Source: Alkalispirochaeta americana (GTDB lineage Bacteria > Spirochaetota > Spirochaetia > DSM-27196 > Alkalispirochaetaceae). From it: a stretch of DNA of 64,000 nt. Position numbers and translations under genes: made by a program. The notes under the pieces are model-generated. The model saw only the letters and a program-made list of their open reading frames with translations. It had not been told where the DNA came from and did no database searches. How positions within the stretch are numbered: the first letter of the stretch is position 1; every line of letters starts with the position of its first letter. Shown here piece after piece: positions 15,889 through 24,036 of the stretch. The stretch is from NCBI RefSeq assembly GCF_900156105.1, contig NZ_FTMS01000001.1:124001-188000 (forward strand). Direction: 5' to 3'.

Positions 15889-17331
15889 ATGCAAAGTGAG
15901 AATCGTTTTCGCAATCTGTCTCCCCTGGATCATCGGTATTATCTGGCAAACCAGGCTCTTTTTGACCGTCTGGCCGATATTCTCAGCGAAGAGGCCTCTG
16001 TGGCGCAGTGCGTTCAGGTAGAGGCGGTATTGTTGCGGCATCTGGTTTCCCATGTTCTTCGCGAAGATGCCCGCAAGGAGGAGTACCTTGAGAAGATCCG
16101 GGATCTGCCCCGCCGGGTCAGTGCCGGGGAGGTCTACCGGGAAGAGGAAACCACGCGCCATAATGTGCGGGCTATCGTAAATGTGATCCAGCGCCACCTT
16201 CCGCAGGAGATTCAGCACCTGGTCCACCTGGGAGCAACCTCGGTGGATATACTGGATACAGCAGCGGCGATCCGGTATCGCGAAGCGACGCAGCAGGTGG
16301 TGGTGCCGCTCCTGCTGGACCTCCAGGAATTGCTGATCAAACTGGCCGAGGATGAGGCTGAGACGGTTTCTATCGGGCGCACCCACGGTCAGTATGCGGT
16401 TCCGATTACCCTGGGCTTTGCCATGGCAGAGTATGTCTCCCGTCTGGGTGACAGCATTGCCAGAATCGCCGAAGCAGCGGGCGATCTTCGGGGAAAACTC
16501 GCCGGTGCCGTGGGGGCATACAACGCCACCAGTGTTCTGCATCCCGATCCTGAAGAGCTGGAGCGGCAGGTTCTGGCCGATCTGGGGCTTGCCCCGGGGG
16601 AACACGCCACGCAGATTGTGAGCCCCGAACCGCTCCTGCGGCTTCTTCTGGAGATGAACACCGCCTTTGGGGTGGTGGCAAACCTCGCCGACGATTTGCG
16701 GCACCTACAGCGTTCCGAGATCGGGGAGTTCTCCGAATATTTTGCCCAGGGTCAGGTGGGATCCTCCACAATGCCCCACAAACGCAATCCCTGGAACGCC
16801 GAGCATGTGAAAAGTCTCTGGAAAGCCTTCTCACCCCGGGCCATGACCTGGTTCATGGATCAGATTTCTGAACATCAGCGGGATCTTTCCAACTCTGCCT
16901 CGGGTCGTTTCGTGGTAGAATATGTAGCAGGTTTTGTGGCGGCTCTGGAGCGGATGCGTTCTATCATCGAGCGTCTCCGGGTCGATCGGGGCGGGATCGA
17001 GCGGAATCTTCGGGAGGGTGCCCGGCGGGTAATTGCTGAACCGCTATACATCCTTCTTGCTGCGGGCGGAGTTGCCGATGCTCACGAGCAGGTGCGGCGT
17101 CTCACCCTGGCGGCTGATGAGGGGCAGGGCGAACTCCTTGAACTGGTGCGGGCCGATGAGGCGGTGTGGTCCACCGTTTCTGCCACCTATCGGCGTCTGA
17201 CCGGGGGAGATCCGGAAGAGTTCTTTGCGGATCCTTCCCGCTACACCGGTCGAGCCGCTGCCCGAACGCGCCGGATTTGTGCAAATCATCGAGAACGGGT
17301 GGCTCAACTTCGCAAAGACAGTCCTTCCTGA
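15889..17331 (+). CDS. purB: Adenylosuccinate lyase
   Basis: Tetrameric cytoplasmic enzyme that cleaves SAICAR and adenylosuccinate in purine synthesis. The 480-residue protein has the fumarase/lyase signature GSSTMPHKRNP, the region HLGATSVDILDTAAAIRYRE, and TIGRTHGQ-like (SIGRTHGQYAVPI). The ATG 15889 has no clear ribosome binding site. The gene is followed after 37 bp by purD-hisI, so the pair forms a purine/histidine operon. Confidence 0.93.
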   Translation: MQSENRFRNLSPLDHRYYLANQALFDRLADILSEEASVAQCVQVEAVLLRHLVSHVLREDARKEEYLEKIRDLPRRVSAGEVYREEETTRHNVRAIVNVIQRHLPQEIQHLVHLGATSVDILDTAAAIRYREATQQVVVPLLLDLQELLIKLAEDEAETVSIGRTHGQYAVPITLGFAMAEYVSRLGDSIARIAEAAGDLRGKLAGAVGAYNATSVLHPDPEELERQVLADLGLAPGEHATQIVSPEPLLRLLLEMNTAFGVVANLADDLRHLQRSEIGEFSEYFAQGQVGSSTMPHKRNPWNAEHVKSLWKAFSPRAMTWFMDQISEHQRDLSNSASGRFVVEYVAGFVAALERMRSIIERLRVDRGGIERNLREGARRVIAEPLYILLAAGGVADAHEQVRRLTLAADEGQGELLELVRADEAVWSTVSATYRRLTGGDPEEFFADPSRYTGRAAARTRRICANHRERVAQLRKDSPS

Positions 17332-17368
17332 GGGAGGGCGGGCCGCTTGGTTCAGGGAGGAGGGTAAC

Positions 17369-19054
17369 GTGAAGATTCTCATTGTCGGTTCCAGCGCCCG
17401 GGAGCACGCCTTTGCCTGGCGCCTCTCTGCAGGTGACCCCTCGGTGGAGGTGACGGTGGTCCCGGGTAACCCCGGGATCGCCCGGGAGTACCGGTGCCTG
17501 CCGACAGAGGTCACACCTGATCTCCTGCGTCAGGAAGCCCCCGATCTGGTGGTGGTAGGCTCTGCAGCCCCTCTGGTAGCGGGGCTTGCCGACGAGGTTC
17601 GTCGCCTGGGTATCCCCGTCGTGGGGCCTCCTGGGGAGGCCGCACGCCTGGGAGACAGCAAAACGGCGGCCAAGGAGATGATGGTTCGTCACGGAATCCC
17701 CACGCCCTCCTTTCGCTCCTGCACCGATACTGAAGAAGCTCTTGCGGCGGTGGATGAACTGGGTATCCCCGTGGTTGTGAAGGCCGATGGCCTCACCCGG
17801 GGATCGGGCGTGACCGTCTGCACCTCCCGGGACGCCGCCGAGGTCGCCATCGACGGGGCTCTGCGGCAACGTCGCTTCGGGGCGGCCGGCGAGCGGGTCG
17901 TTATAGAAAAACATCTGCGGGGAGACGGAGTCTCGCTTACCGTCCTGGTTGATGAATCGGGCTACCTCCTCATGCCCGTTGCCCGCAGTTACGAACAAGC
18001 AGGAGAGGGCGGGCAGGGTCCAAATACCAGCGGAATGGGGGCGATTATTCCCAACCCCGCCGTCTCGCCGGAGATTATCCAGGTTATTGAGAGTCGGATC
18101 ATCAAACCCAGCGTAGAGGCAATTCACCAGGAAGCCGCCCCCGGGGCCGGCGCTTACCGGGGATTTCTCCACTTCGGTCTGATCCTCACCGGCGATGGCC
18201 CCCAGATGGTGGATTACAAGATCCGTTTTGGCGATCCCGAAGCGCAGGTGACACTTCCTCTCCTGGAGGGCAACTTTGCAACGTTGCTTCTGGGGCTGGC
18301 CCGGGGGAGGCTCATGGAGGCTGCCCGCGAAGCCTCTTTCGGGGTGCGCCCCGGTGCTGCCTGTTCGGTGGTGGCCGTTTCAGCGGGGTATCCAGGCCCG
18401 TCTGCCCAGGGAGAACTGCTTCGCGACGACGGGGGCGGGCCTGATGAAACCCGGGCGGTCTTTTACCACGAGGTCCGGGAAGAAAAACAGATCCTTTCCA
18501 CCGCCGGGGGACGGGTCTTTACGGTCTCTGCCGTGGGTGACGATCCAGACCAGGCACGACTCCGGGCGTATCAGAGGATGCTGCAGATATCCTTTCGGGG
18601 GATCTCTTTCCGGCGCGACATCGGCGGGGATGCGATTATCTCCCGGGTGATGGAAGAGGGAACGGTCTTTTTGCCCCAGTTCAGCAAACGGGGGGGGATA
18701 CTCCCGGTGGTGGTTCAGGAGGCTGACAGCGGCGACATTCTGATGGTGGCCTACGCGAATGCCCAGGCCCTGGAACACACCCTGGCCTCGGGGCGTGCCG
18801 CCTTCTGGAGCACCAGTCGAAACAAGCTCTGGATCAAGGGCGAAACCAGCGGCGACACCCTGACAGTGGAAGAGGTTCGGGTTGATTGCGATCAGGATGC
18901 CCTTCTTTATCGGGTCCGTCTGAACGGGCAGGGTGTCTGCCACACGCAGGATCTCCATGGAAACCACCGGAGGCGGTGCTTTTACCGATCCCTGCAGGAT
19001 GATGGACAGCTCTTCTTCGACGAAGGCCCCGGACCGAAGGGGTGCTGTTCTTGA
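17369..19054 (+). CDS. Fusion of GAR synthetase (PurD) and phosphoribosyl-AMP cyclohydrolase (HisI)
   Basis: A single 561-residue frame. Residues 1 to about 430 are an ATP-grasp PurD domain (KILIVGSSAREHA, VVVKADGL, GPNTSGMGA, IRFGDPEAQ). Residues about 450-545 are HisI (WSTSRNKLWIKGETSG, VDCDQDALLYRV, then a zinc-type CHT and a later RCFYR). HisI metal residues are all present. In PurD, two places differ from the norm: AGKGV reads RGSGV, and EFNxRFGDPE reads DYKIRFGDPE, which removes a usual Mg-ligand Asn. GTG 17369 has GGGAGG 8 bp upstream. A G8 tract at 18690-18697 sits in the linker between domains. Confidence 0.85.
   Translation: MKILIVGSSAREHAFAWRLSAGDPSVEVTVVPGNPGIAREYRCLPTEVTPDLLRQEAPDLVVVGSAAPLVAGLADEVRRLGIPVVGPPGEAARLGDSKTAAKEMMVRHGIPTPSFRSCTDTEEALAAVDELGIPVVVKADGLTRGSGVTVCTSRDAAEVAIDGALRQRRFGAAGERVVIEKHLRGDGVSLTVLVDESGYLLMPVARSYEQAGEGGQGPNTSGMGAIIPNPAVSPEIIQVIESRIIKPSVEAIHQEAAPGAGAYRGFLHFGLILTGDGPQMVDYKIRFGDPEAQVTLPLLEGNFATLLLGLARGRLMEAAREASFGVRPGAACSVVAVSAGYPGPSAQGELLRDDGGGPDETRAVFYHEVREEKQILSTAGGRVFTVSAVGDDPDQARLRAYQRMLQISFRGISFRRDIGGDAIISRVMEEGTVFLPQFSKRGGILPVVVQEADSGDILMVAYANAQALEHTLASGRAAFWSTSRNKLWIKGETSGDTLTVEEVRVDCDQDALLYRVRLNGQGVCHTQDLHGNHRRRCFYRSLQDDGQLFFDEGPGPKGCCS
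18690..18697 (+). repeat. G8 tract in the PurD-HisI linker
   Basis: Eight G residues in the coding strand encode the K-R-G-G segment just before the HisI domain. Slippage there would leave PurD intact and remove HisI. No sign of variation can be seen in one sequence. Confidence 0.5.
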
Positions 19055-19734
19055 ACCACACAAAGCCTCCCGGCGAGGAGACTCCTCTCCTGGATCGCCT
19101 GGACCCTCTCCTGGATCGCCTGGAACAGTTGGCGTGGCTGAAGGAGGTCCCGCGGACGGGCTGGGTTTTGCGGGGCGTGGAACGCCCCGAGTCCGTGGCT
19201 GATCACAGCTGGGGGACGGCACAACTCTGTTTGCTTCTTGCTCCGGCAGGCGTAGACCGCTTTCGTGCCGTGGCCATGGCTGTGGTCCATGACATCGCCG
19301 AGGTTGAGACCGGTGATATTCCCCGAAGGGCATCTGCCGATGCACAGCCTCTCTCGACGGTCAGAAAGGAGCAGCTCGAAGAGGCTGCCCTGGAACGACT
19401 TTGTCGGGATGGATTGGACGTGCCTGGAGGGATATCCCCCGATCTGGCGTCGGTGGGAGAGCTTTGGCGGGAGTACGCCCGGGGCGAGACGGAAACGGCT
19501 CGCTTCGTGAGAGACATGAATCTGATCGATATGTGCCTGCAGGCTGTTGTGTACGAGAGAGGCCGTCGCTATGACCCCGAAGAGAACCAGCAGGCCTTTC
19601 CCGACTATCCTCGTCTGGAAGAGTTCTTCGCTACCAGCAGGAGCCGGTTCTGTACAATTCTTGGCAAGCGTCTGTTTGGTGCCCTGGAGCTACGATACCA
19701 GAAGATCCTCGGCGAAGGCCACGGTGAAACCTAG
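19051..19734 (+). CDS. HD-domain phosphohydrolase, YfbR/HDDC2-like 5'-nucleotidase
   Basis: Metal-dependent phosphohydrolase of 227 residues, probably acting on (deoxy)nucleoside monophosphates. The HD fold residues are visible: RPESVADHSW (first His), VVHDIAEVETGDI (HD pair), and RDMNLIDMCLQA (last Asp). The N-terminal RTGWVLRGV matches this subfamily. The TTG at 19051 overlaps the preceding stop and has AAGGGG 8 bp upstream; GTG 19042 is an alternative. A 21-bp direct repeat near the start encodes LLDRLDP-LLDRLEQ. Context in a purine operon fits nucleotide turnover. The end overlaps the convergent kinase gene by 45 bp. Confidence 0.82.
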   Translation: MNHTKPPGEETPLLDRLDPLLDRLEQLAWLKEVPRTGWVLRGVERPESVADHSWGTAQLCLLLAPAGVDRFRAVAMAVVHDIAEVETGDIPRRASADAQPLSTVRKEQLEEAALERLCRDGLDVPGGISPDLASVGELWREYARGETETARFVRDMNLIDMCLQAVVYERGRRYDPEENQQAFPDYPRLEEFFATSRSRFCTILGKRLFGALELRYQKILGEGHGET

Positions 19735-21450
19735 CCCCTCGGGGAGAGTGTTCTCCTGGCAGGTGCCTCGCAGTTGACTTGCCAGGACCTCCAGCATATC
19801 GGGACAGCCCTCGTGCCAGGTCATACTGTTCGTGGAGCCCCCTGCCGGTGATGAGAGTTCATCGGCCGGACAGCTTCCGGTGATTGTGAGGACCAGCTGC
19901 TCCTCCCGGGCGACCAGAGAGACGGTGATGGCGATGCGTCTTGTTCGTTCCGGTATCAGGCGTTCCATGATTTCGGTAATGATCAGCGAAAGAGGAACGG
20001 CCGAGCGCATGGGCAAAAATTCTGCCTCCACGTGATAGGAAACATCGGCGGTTACCCGGTATTCCGGGGTGGTGAGACCCAGGCAGATGATCCGTTCAAG
20101 CAGGGGCCGGGCCTTGATTCGGGAAAATGATTGCTCCAGGTAGAGCTCGTCAAAGACCTCGCTCACCGCAGCGATCCTGGTGTCCACGTGAAGGGGGTGG
20201 CTGATGCGGACCAGGCTTGCCACCAGCTGGAGATTGTCCCGAACCCGATGCTGTACCTCGTGGAGCAGAGCCTGGCGTTCGTCTTCCAGGTGTCGCCGGG
20301 CTGTGATGTCTGTGAGGGCCAACTGGATTCCCATGATCCGGTTGGCCCTGTTCCGAAAAGGGCTGGCATGGACCTCCCCAATGATCTCGGTGCCGTTGGG
20401 TAACACCACGGGAACCTCCCAGAGATTTGTCTCGGGGGTTTCCCCCGCGAGGAACTCCGCCAGAATCTCCGAGAACTGTTCCCGGGCCTGATCCCGGTGG
20501 GAATCGGCAACGTAATCCCAGGGTTTGCGGCCGAGCATTTCCTGGGGGGATCGTCCTATCATGCGTCGGCAGGAGCGGCTCACGTAGTTGATAAACCCCT
20601 CCTGGTCGGTGGTGCAGATCAGGCTGCTCGTGCTCTCCACGATGTTCTCGTAGTATTCCTCTGACAGGAGCCGGTCCGTTACGTCCTGCCAGAGTAGAGT
20701 GGTGCAACAATCCCCCCGGGGAGGAGCGGATATTCTTCGGGCCCGCACAAGCCTGGTGCCTCCCGATGCAAGGGGAACCTCCACCTCTACAGCCAGGGTC
20801 TCCTGGTTCTCCAGGAGAGAGTCAAAATTTTGGCGGGTCTTGGGGTGGAGGAAGGTCTCCAGATCGCGCCCCAGGATGAGCTCTTCCGGTCTCTCCAGAA
20901 GATTGCTGAAGGCAACGTTCATCCATATCACCGTCCGGGATGTATCGACCCGGCAGATACCGTCAGTAATATGATCCAGAATCTTGTCTGTCTCAGCCTT
21001 GAAATCGATCAGTTCCCGGGTGATGTGGCGCGAATGGATCTCATCGGCTCCCACAACGCGACCCTTCTCGCAGATGGTTCGCATCTGCTCAAAATGGGTA
21101 ATGGAGTCCTGGAGGTATTTCAGGGTGCTGGCGATGGGCCCTTTGGCGATATAGATGTCGCAGGGCACGGCCTTGCGAAGTTCCGGAGCCTCCGCTGCCA
21201 CGCCGGAGATCACGATGGTCTTGAGATCGGCCCATTCCGGGACGGCGTGGATGATTTTCAGCAGTTTCTCGCCGCTGATGTTGGGCATGATCAGGTCCGT
21301 GATGAGGATATCGGGGATCTCTTCCTCAATCGCTCTGAGGGCGGCAAGACCGCTGTCGGCGGTTCGAACCTGGTATCCCAGTGATTCCAGGCCGATGCGC
21401 AAGAGATCAAGAATGTCCGGGTCGTTATCGACTACGAGAAGGCGTGCCAT
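19690..21450 (-). CDS. Hybrid sensor kinase: receiver, two PAS domains, HisKA_2 kinase
   Basis: Cytoplasmic signalling protein of 586 residues. The N-terminal receiver has its phospho-acceptor Asp at 52 (ILITDLIMPN). PAS domains span about 150-255 and 265-390 (DGICRVDTSRTVIWMN; LICTTDQEGFINYVS; ITARRHLEDE at the end). The phospho-accepting His is in HEVQHRVRDNLQLVASLV, the HisKA_2 form. The ATP-binding part is weakly conserved and its N-box is hard to see (LSLIITEIMERLIPE). There is no membrane segment. The start ATG has no ribosome binding site. Target unknown. Confidence 0.85.
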   Translation of the reverse strand: MARLLVVDNDPDILDLLRIGLESLGYQVRTADSGLAALRAIEEEIPDILITDLIMPNISGEKLLKIIHAVPEWADLKTIVISGVAAEAPELRKAVPCDIYIAKGPIASTLKYLQDSITHFEQMRTICEKGRVVGADEIHSRHITRELIDFKAETDKILDHITDGICRVDTSRTVIWMNVAFSNLLERPEELILGRDLETFLHPKTRQNFDSLLENQETLAVEVEVPLASGGTRLVRARRISAPPRGDCCTTLLWQDVTDRLLSEEYYENIVESTSSLICTTDQEGFINYVSRSCRRMIGRSPQEMLGRKPWDYVADSHRDQAREQFSEILAEFLAGETPETNLWEVPVVLPNGTEIIGEVHASPFRNRANRIMGIQLALTDITARRHLEDERQALLHEVQHRVRDNLQLVASLVRISHPLHVDTRIAAVSEVFDELYLEQSFSRIKARPLLERIICLGLTTPEYRVTADVSYHVEAEFLPMRSAVPLSLIITEIMERLIPERTRRIAITVSLVAREEQLVLTITGSCPADELSSPAGGSTNSMTWHEGCPDMLEVLASQLRGTCQENTLPEGLGFTVAFAEDLLVS

Positions 21451-21521
21451 ACAATTAGTGTGGTACCATACCCGCTTTTTTACATTCTGTCACCATACAT
21501 CCTTCATATATCCTTCATTTT

Positions 21522-21575
21522 AAAGTCCGGGACATAAAGTCCGGGACATAAAGCCCGGACCACAAAGCCGGACGG
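21522..21575. repeat. 14-bp tandem repeat with terminator-like hairpin
   Basis: AAAGTCCGGGACAT occurs twice exactly, then as AAAGCCCGGACCAC and as a shortened AAAGCCGGACGG. Units pair to give GTCCGGG-N8-CCCGGAC, which on the minus strand is followed by a short T-rich tract. The array begins directly after the stop codon of the chimeric gene at 21577 and may terminate that operon. Confidence 0.6.
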
Positions 21576-21576
21576 T

Positions 21577-22494
21577 TTATTTTCGGTAGGCCAGGGCCCG
21601 GGTCTTTTCGTAGCCAAAGAGCTCGTCCCGCTTCAGATCGCCCGGTTCCACGGTTTCGCCAAAGGACTCCTCCAGGCGTGCCGCAAAGGCATCGCGAAAC
21701 GACTCCAGGGAGGGCCGTTTTCCCGTGAGCTCCTCTACGCTGGTCAGGGGCTCCACCACTTTATCCTTGACCTCGGGTGTTACCCAAATGACCTTGAAAA
21801 AATCCTCTGTCTTCAAGGGGCCCAGGAAGCAGACTGTGTTGATTACGTAGAGATTTTCGATCTCCGAGACCAGGATGGTGGCCAGTTTTCTGCCCCGGGC
21901 ACGGATGCTGCCCCGGTGCTTGTACCAGGCCTCATGGGCGCCCAAGTCATGGAGGGTTTTCTCCAGCATCTCTCCCACCCTGCGAAACGCCTCGTCTCCG
22001 TCGGTGAAACGGCTTTTTTCCACCACGAACTGAACGTTTACCGTTGCCTCGGGGCTGACAAAGACCAGCGTCCGCTGGCCCGCCAGAATTACCTGTTCCA
22101 GGGCGGGAACCTCGTCACGGATCTCGTCGAGAAGACTGACAAAGTTGGCCAGAAGGATGATCGCTCTGGCACCGCAGTCGTTCAGGATATAGGCGATCTC
22201 CCGTCCTTTGTACATGGCATTAAAGGGAACGGCCGTGGCCCCCAGTTTCTGGATTCCGTAGAAGCAGTAGATGAACTCCGGAATATTGGGGAGCATCAGG
22301 GCCACCCGGTCTCCCGGCTTGATCCCCAGTTTTTTCAGGCCGTTCGCCACACGGTTGGCGCTCTTGTCGAGTTCGCCGTAGGAGATTCGCCGGTTTGCAA
22401 AGCGGATCGCTTCCTTGCGCTTCAGTTTTCTGGCAACTTCCTGGAGAATTTCTCCCAATGGTGCGGGTTCTGTTATGATTGGCTGGTTAGACAT
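21577..22494 (-). CDS. Chimera: N-terminal part of an acyl-CoA synthetase joined to the C-terminal half of a lipoate-ligase-like protein
   Basis: The 305-residue protein begins like a FadD-type adenylate-forming enzyme (RISYGELDKSANRVANGL, GDRVALMLPNIPEF, then LEQVILAGQ) but has no YTSGTTG motif. At about residue 139 it switches to a lipoate-protein-ligase-like C-terminal half (VNVQFVVEKSRF, ARGRKLATILVSE with the usual Lys, KDKVVEPLTSVEEL, RLEESFGETVEPG). The missing synthetase C-terminal part and lipoate-ligase N-terminal half are in the gene immediately upstream. GGGAGG lies about 8 bp before the ATG, and the start overlaps the upstream stop by 8 bp. I do not think it is a simple fragment, because the frame is intact and coupled. 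Confidence 0.75.
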   Translation of the reverse strand: MSNQPIITEPAPLGEILQEVARKLKRKEAIRFANRRISYGELDKSANRVANGLKKLGIKPGDRVALMLPNIPEFIYCFYGIQKLGATAVPFNAMYKGREIAYILNDCGARAIILLANFVSLLDEIRDEVPALEQVILAGQRTLVFVSPEATVNVQFVVEKSRFTDGDEAFRRVGEMLEKTLHDLGAHEAWYKHRGSIRARGRKLATILVSEIENLYVINTVCFLGPLKTEDFFKVIWVTPEVKDKVVEPLTSVEELTGKRPSLESFRDAFAARLEESFGETVEPGDLKRDELFGYEKTRALAYRK

Positions 22495-24001
22495 GGCTGG
22501 AATCCTCCCGATTGATGAGTCGATCGTCCTGGGCCTCTCCGCGCAGTTCCCGGCGCAGAACCTTTCCGGCAGCGCTCTTGGGCAAGGCCGGGACGAACTC
22601 GAAGAGTTTGGGTACCTTGTAGGGTGCCAGGTGGGCTGTGCAAAATTCAGAAAGCTCCGCCTGGGTCAGGTCCTCTTCTTCCTTGAGAACCACAAAGGCT
22701 TTCACCGCTTCGCGGCCCCGCTTGTCCTGGACCGCCACAACGGCCGATTCCTGCACCGCTCGATGGGTCGCGATCGTCTCCTCCACCTCCCGGGGCGATA
22801 TATTGAATCCTCCCCGGATGATCAGGTCCTTCTTCCGGTCTGTAATAAAATAGTAGCCGTCGCTATCGCGATGGCCCAGGTCCCCCGTATGAAACCAGCC
22901 GTCGAGGATCGCCTCTTCCGTGGCTTCGCGGTTGTTCCAGTACCCCCGGGTGACCACAGGCCCCCGGATCACGATCTCTCCCTCCTGGTTGTCAGGAAGC
23001 AGGGTTCCTTCTTCATCCATGATCGCCATCTCGATGCTCCCCGCAGGAGGACCGATGGACCCCTCCTTGTAGGCCTCGCCGCTGGGGTTGAGCGAGACCG
23101 CCGAGGTTGTCTCGGTGAGTCCGTATCCTTCGTTGATCCGGGTCTGGAAGAGTTCTTCAAACTCCTGAATCGTTGCCACAGCCAGGGGGGCTCCTCCGGA
23201 GATGCACCCTCGCAGAGATTTGGGGATGCTCTGTTTTCTCACGCGGGCGGATTGCAACAAATGCTGGTACATCGTGGGAATCGCTATCAGCAAGGTCGCT
23301 TCCTGTTCGGTTATGGTGGAGAGGAGGTTTGCCGGAGAGTAGTGGGACACCAGGGCCATGGAACAGCCGTTAAAGACCGATGCCACCAGTCCGTTGGAAA
23401 GTCCATAGACGTGAAAGAGAGGCAACACCAGAACGACCCGGTCTTCGGTGAGCATCTCCATCACCGAGGGAACCACCTGGGAACACTGAGAGTAAAAATT
23501 GGTGTGGCTCAGCATGACACCCTTGGGTTTTCCCGTGGTGCCCGACGTGTAGAGCAGGACCGCCGGTTGATCCATATCCACCGATTCGGCGGTGAAGGAA
23601 TCGGAAGCCCCGGTCATGAGTGCGTTCAGCGAGACCGTATCCACGGGCTGCGCCCCGGAGCGGCCGCTTCGGGGCTGGCGCGCCACGTCGATTCCCTCTT
23701 TTTTTGCCGTTTCCTGATCAACCGAAAGATCTGCCCCGGCGATGATTCCCTTGCGGGACACTCCCTGGATCACCACCGTATCGGGAAGCTGATCTTTGGA
23801 GAGCATGTATTTCCCGGCGATTCTTCCCTCGGCCAACCCTGTCGCGTAGGCCAGGATGTCGGCGGCGTCACCCGAGGGGTTAAAGATGAGTCGCATTCCC
23901 CGGGAGCCGGGAGTCCTGGACTCCTCCTGTCGGGACGCCTCTTGCCGGGAATCCCTCTGCCGGGGAGTCCTGGGGGTCTTCCTGAAAAAATTGAAAGCCA
24001 T
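22487..24001 (-). CDS. Chimera: N-terminal half of a lipoate-ligase-like protein joined to the C-terminal part of an acyl-CoA synthetase
   Basis: The 504-residue protein has a basic repetitive leader (about 1-35), then a lipoate-ligase-like N-terminal half (LAYATGLAEG, VVIQGVSRKGIIAGADLSV, KKEGIDVARQ) to about residue 117. It continues as an AMP-forming synthetase from DTVSLNALM, with YTSGTTGKPKGVMLSH, EGYGLTETTSA, TGDLGHRDSDGY, RKKDLIIRGGFNI and the catalytic Lys in SAAGKVLRREL. The first 130-140 residues of the synthetase are instead in the next gene. GGGAGGAGG lies 9 bp before ATG 24001. The lipoate half lacks the RRxxGGG motif (reads RQPRSGRSG). Confidence 0.78.
   Translation of the reverse strand: MAFNFFRKTPRTPRQRDSRQEASRQEESRTPGSRGMRLIFNPSGDAADILAYATGLAEGRIAGKYMLSKDQLPDTVVIQGVSRKGIIAGADLSVDQETAKKEGIDVARQPRSGRSGAQPVDTVSLNALMTGASDSFTAESVDMDQPAVLLYTSGTTGKPKGVMLSHTNFYSQCSQVVPSVMEMLTEDRVVLVLPLFHVYGLSNGLVASVFNGCSMALVSHYSPANLLSTITEQEATLLIAIPTMYQHLLQSARVRKQSIPKSLRGCISGGAPLAVATIQEFEELFQTRINEGYGLTETTSAVSLNPSGEAYKEGSIGPPAGSIEMAIMDEEGTLLPDNQEGEIVIRGPVVTRGYWNNREATEEAILDGWFHTGDLGHRDSDGYYFITDRKKDLIIRGGFNISPREVEETIATHRAVQESAVVAVQDKRGREAVKAFVVLKEEEDLTQAELSEFCTAHLAPYKVPKLFEFVPALPKSAAGKVLRRELRGEAQDDRLINREDSSHV
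23907..23973 (-). repeat. 15-bp tandem repeat encoding the basic leader of the chimera
   Basis: Units TGTCGGGACGCCTCT, TGCCGGGAATCCCTC and TGCCGGGGAGTCCTG follow each other on the plus strand. On the coding strand they give the period-five peptide RQRDS-RQEAS-RQEES, a probably unstructured tail at the N-terminus of the chimeric protein. Confidence 0.6.
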
Positions 24002-24036
24002 CGTCTTGATCCTCCTCCCGGAGTCTTCCTCCGGAA

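Noticed and set aside
21577-24001. Single acyl-CoA synthetase gene broken by one frameshift
   Set aside because: The order of parts is wrong: the C-terminal catalytic part is encoded before the N-terminal part, and each piece carries half of a lipoate-ligase-like protein.
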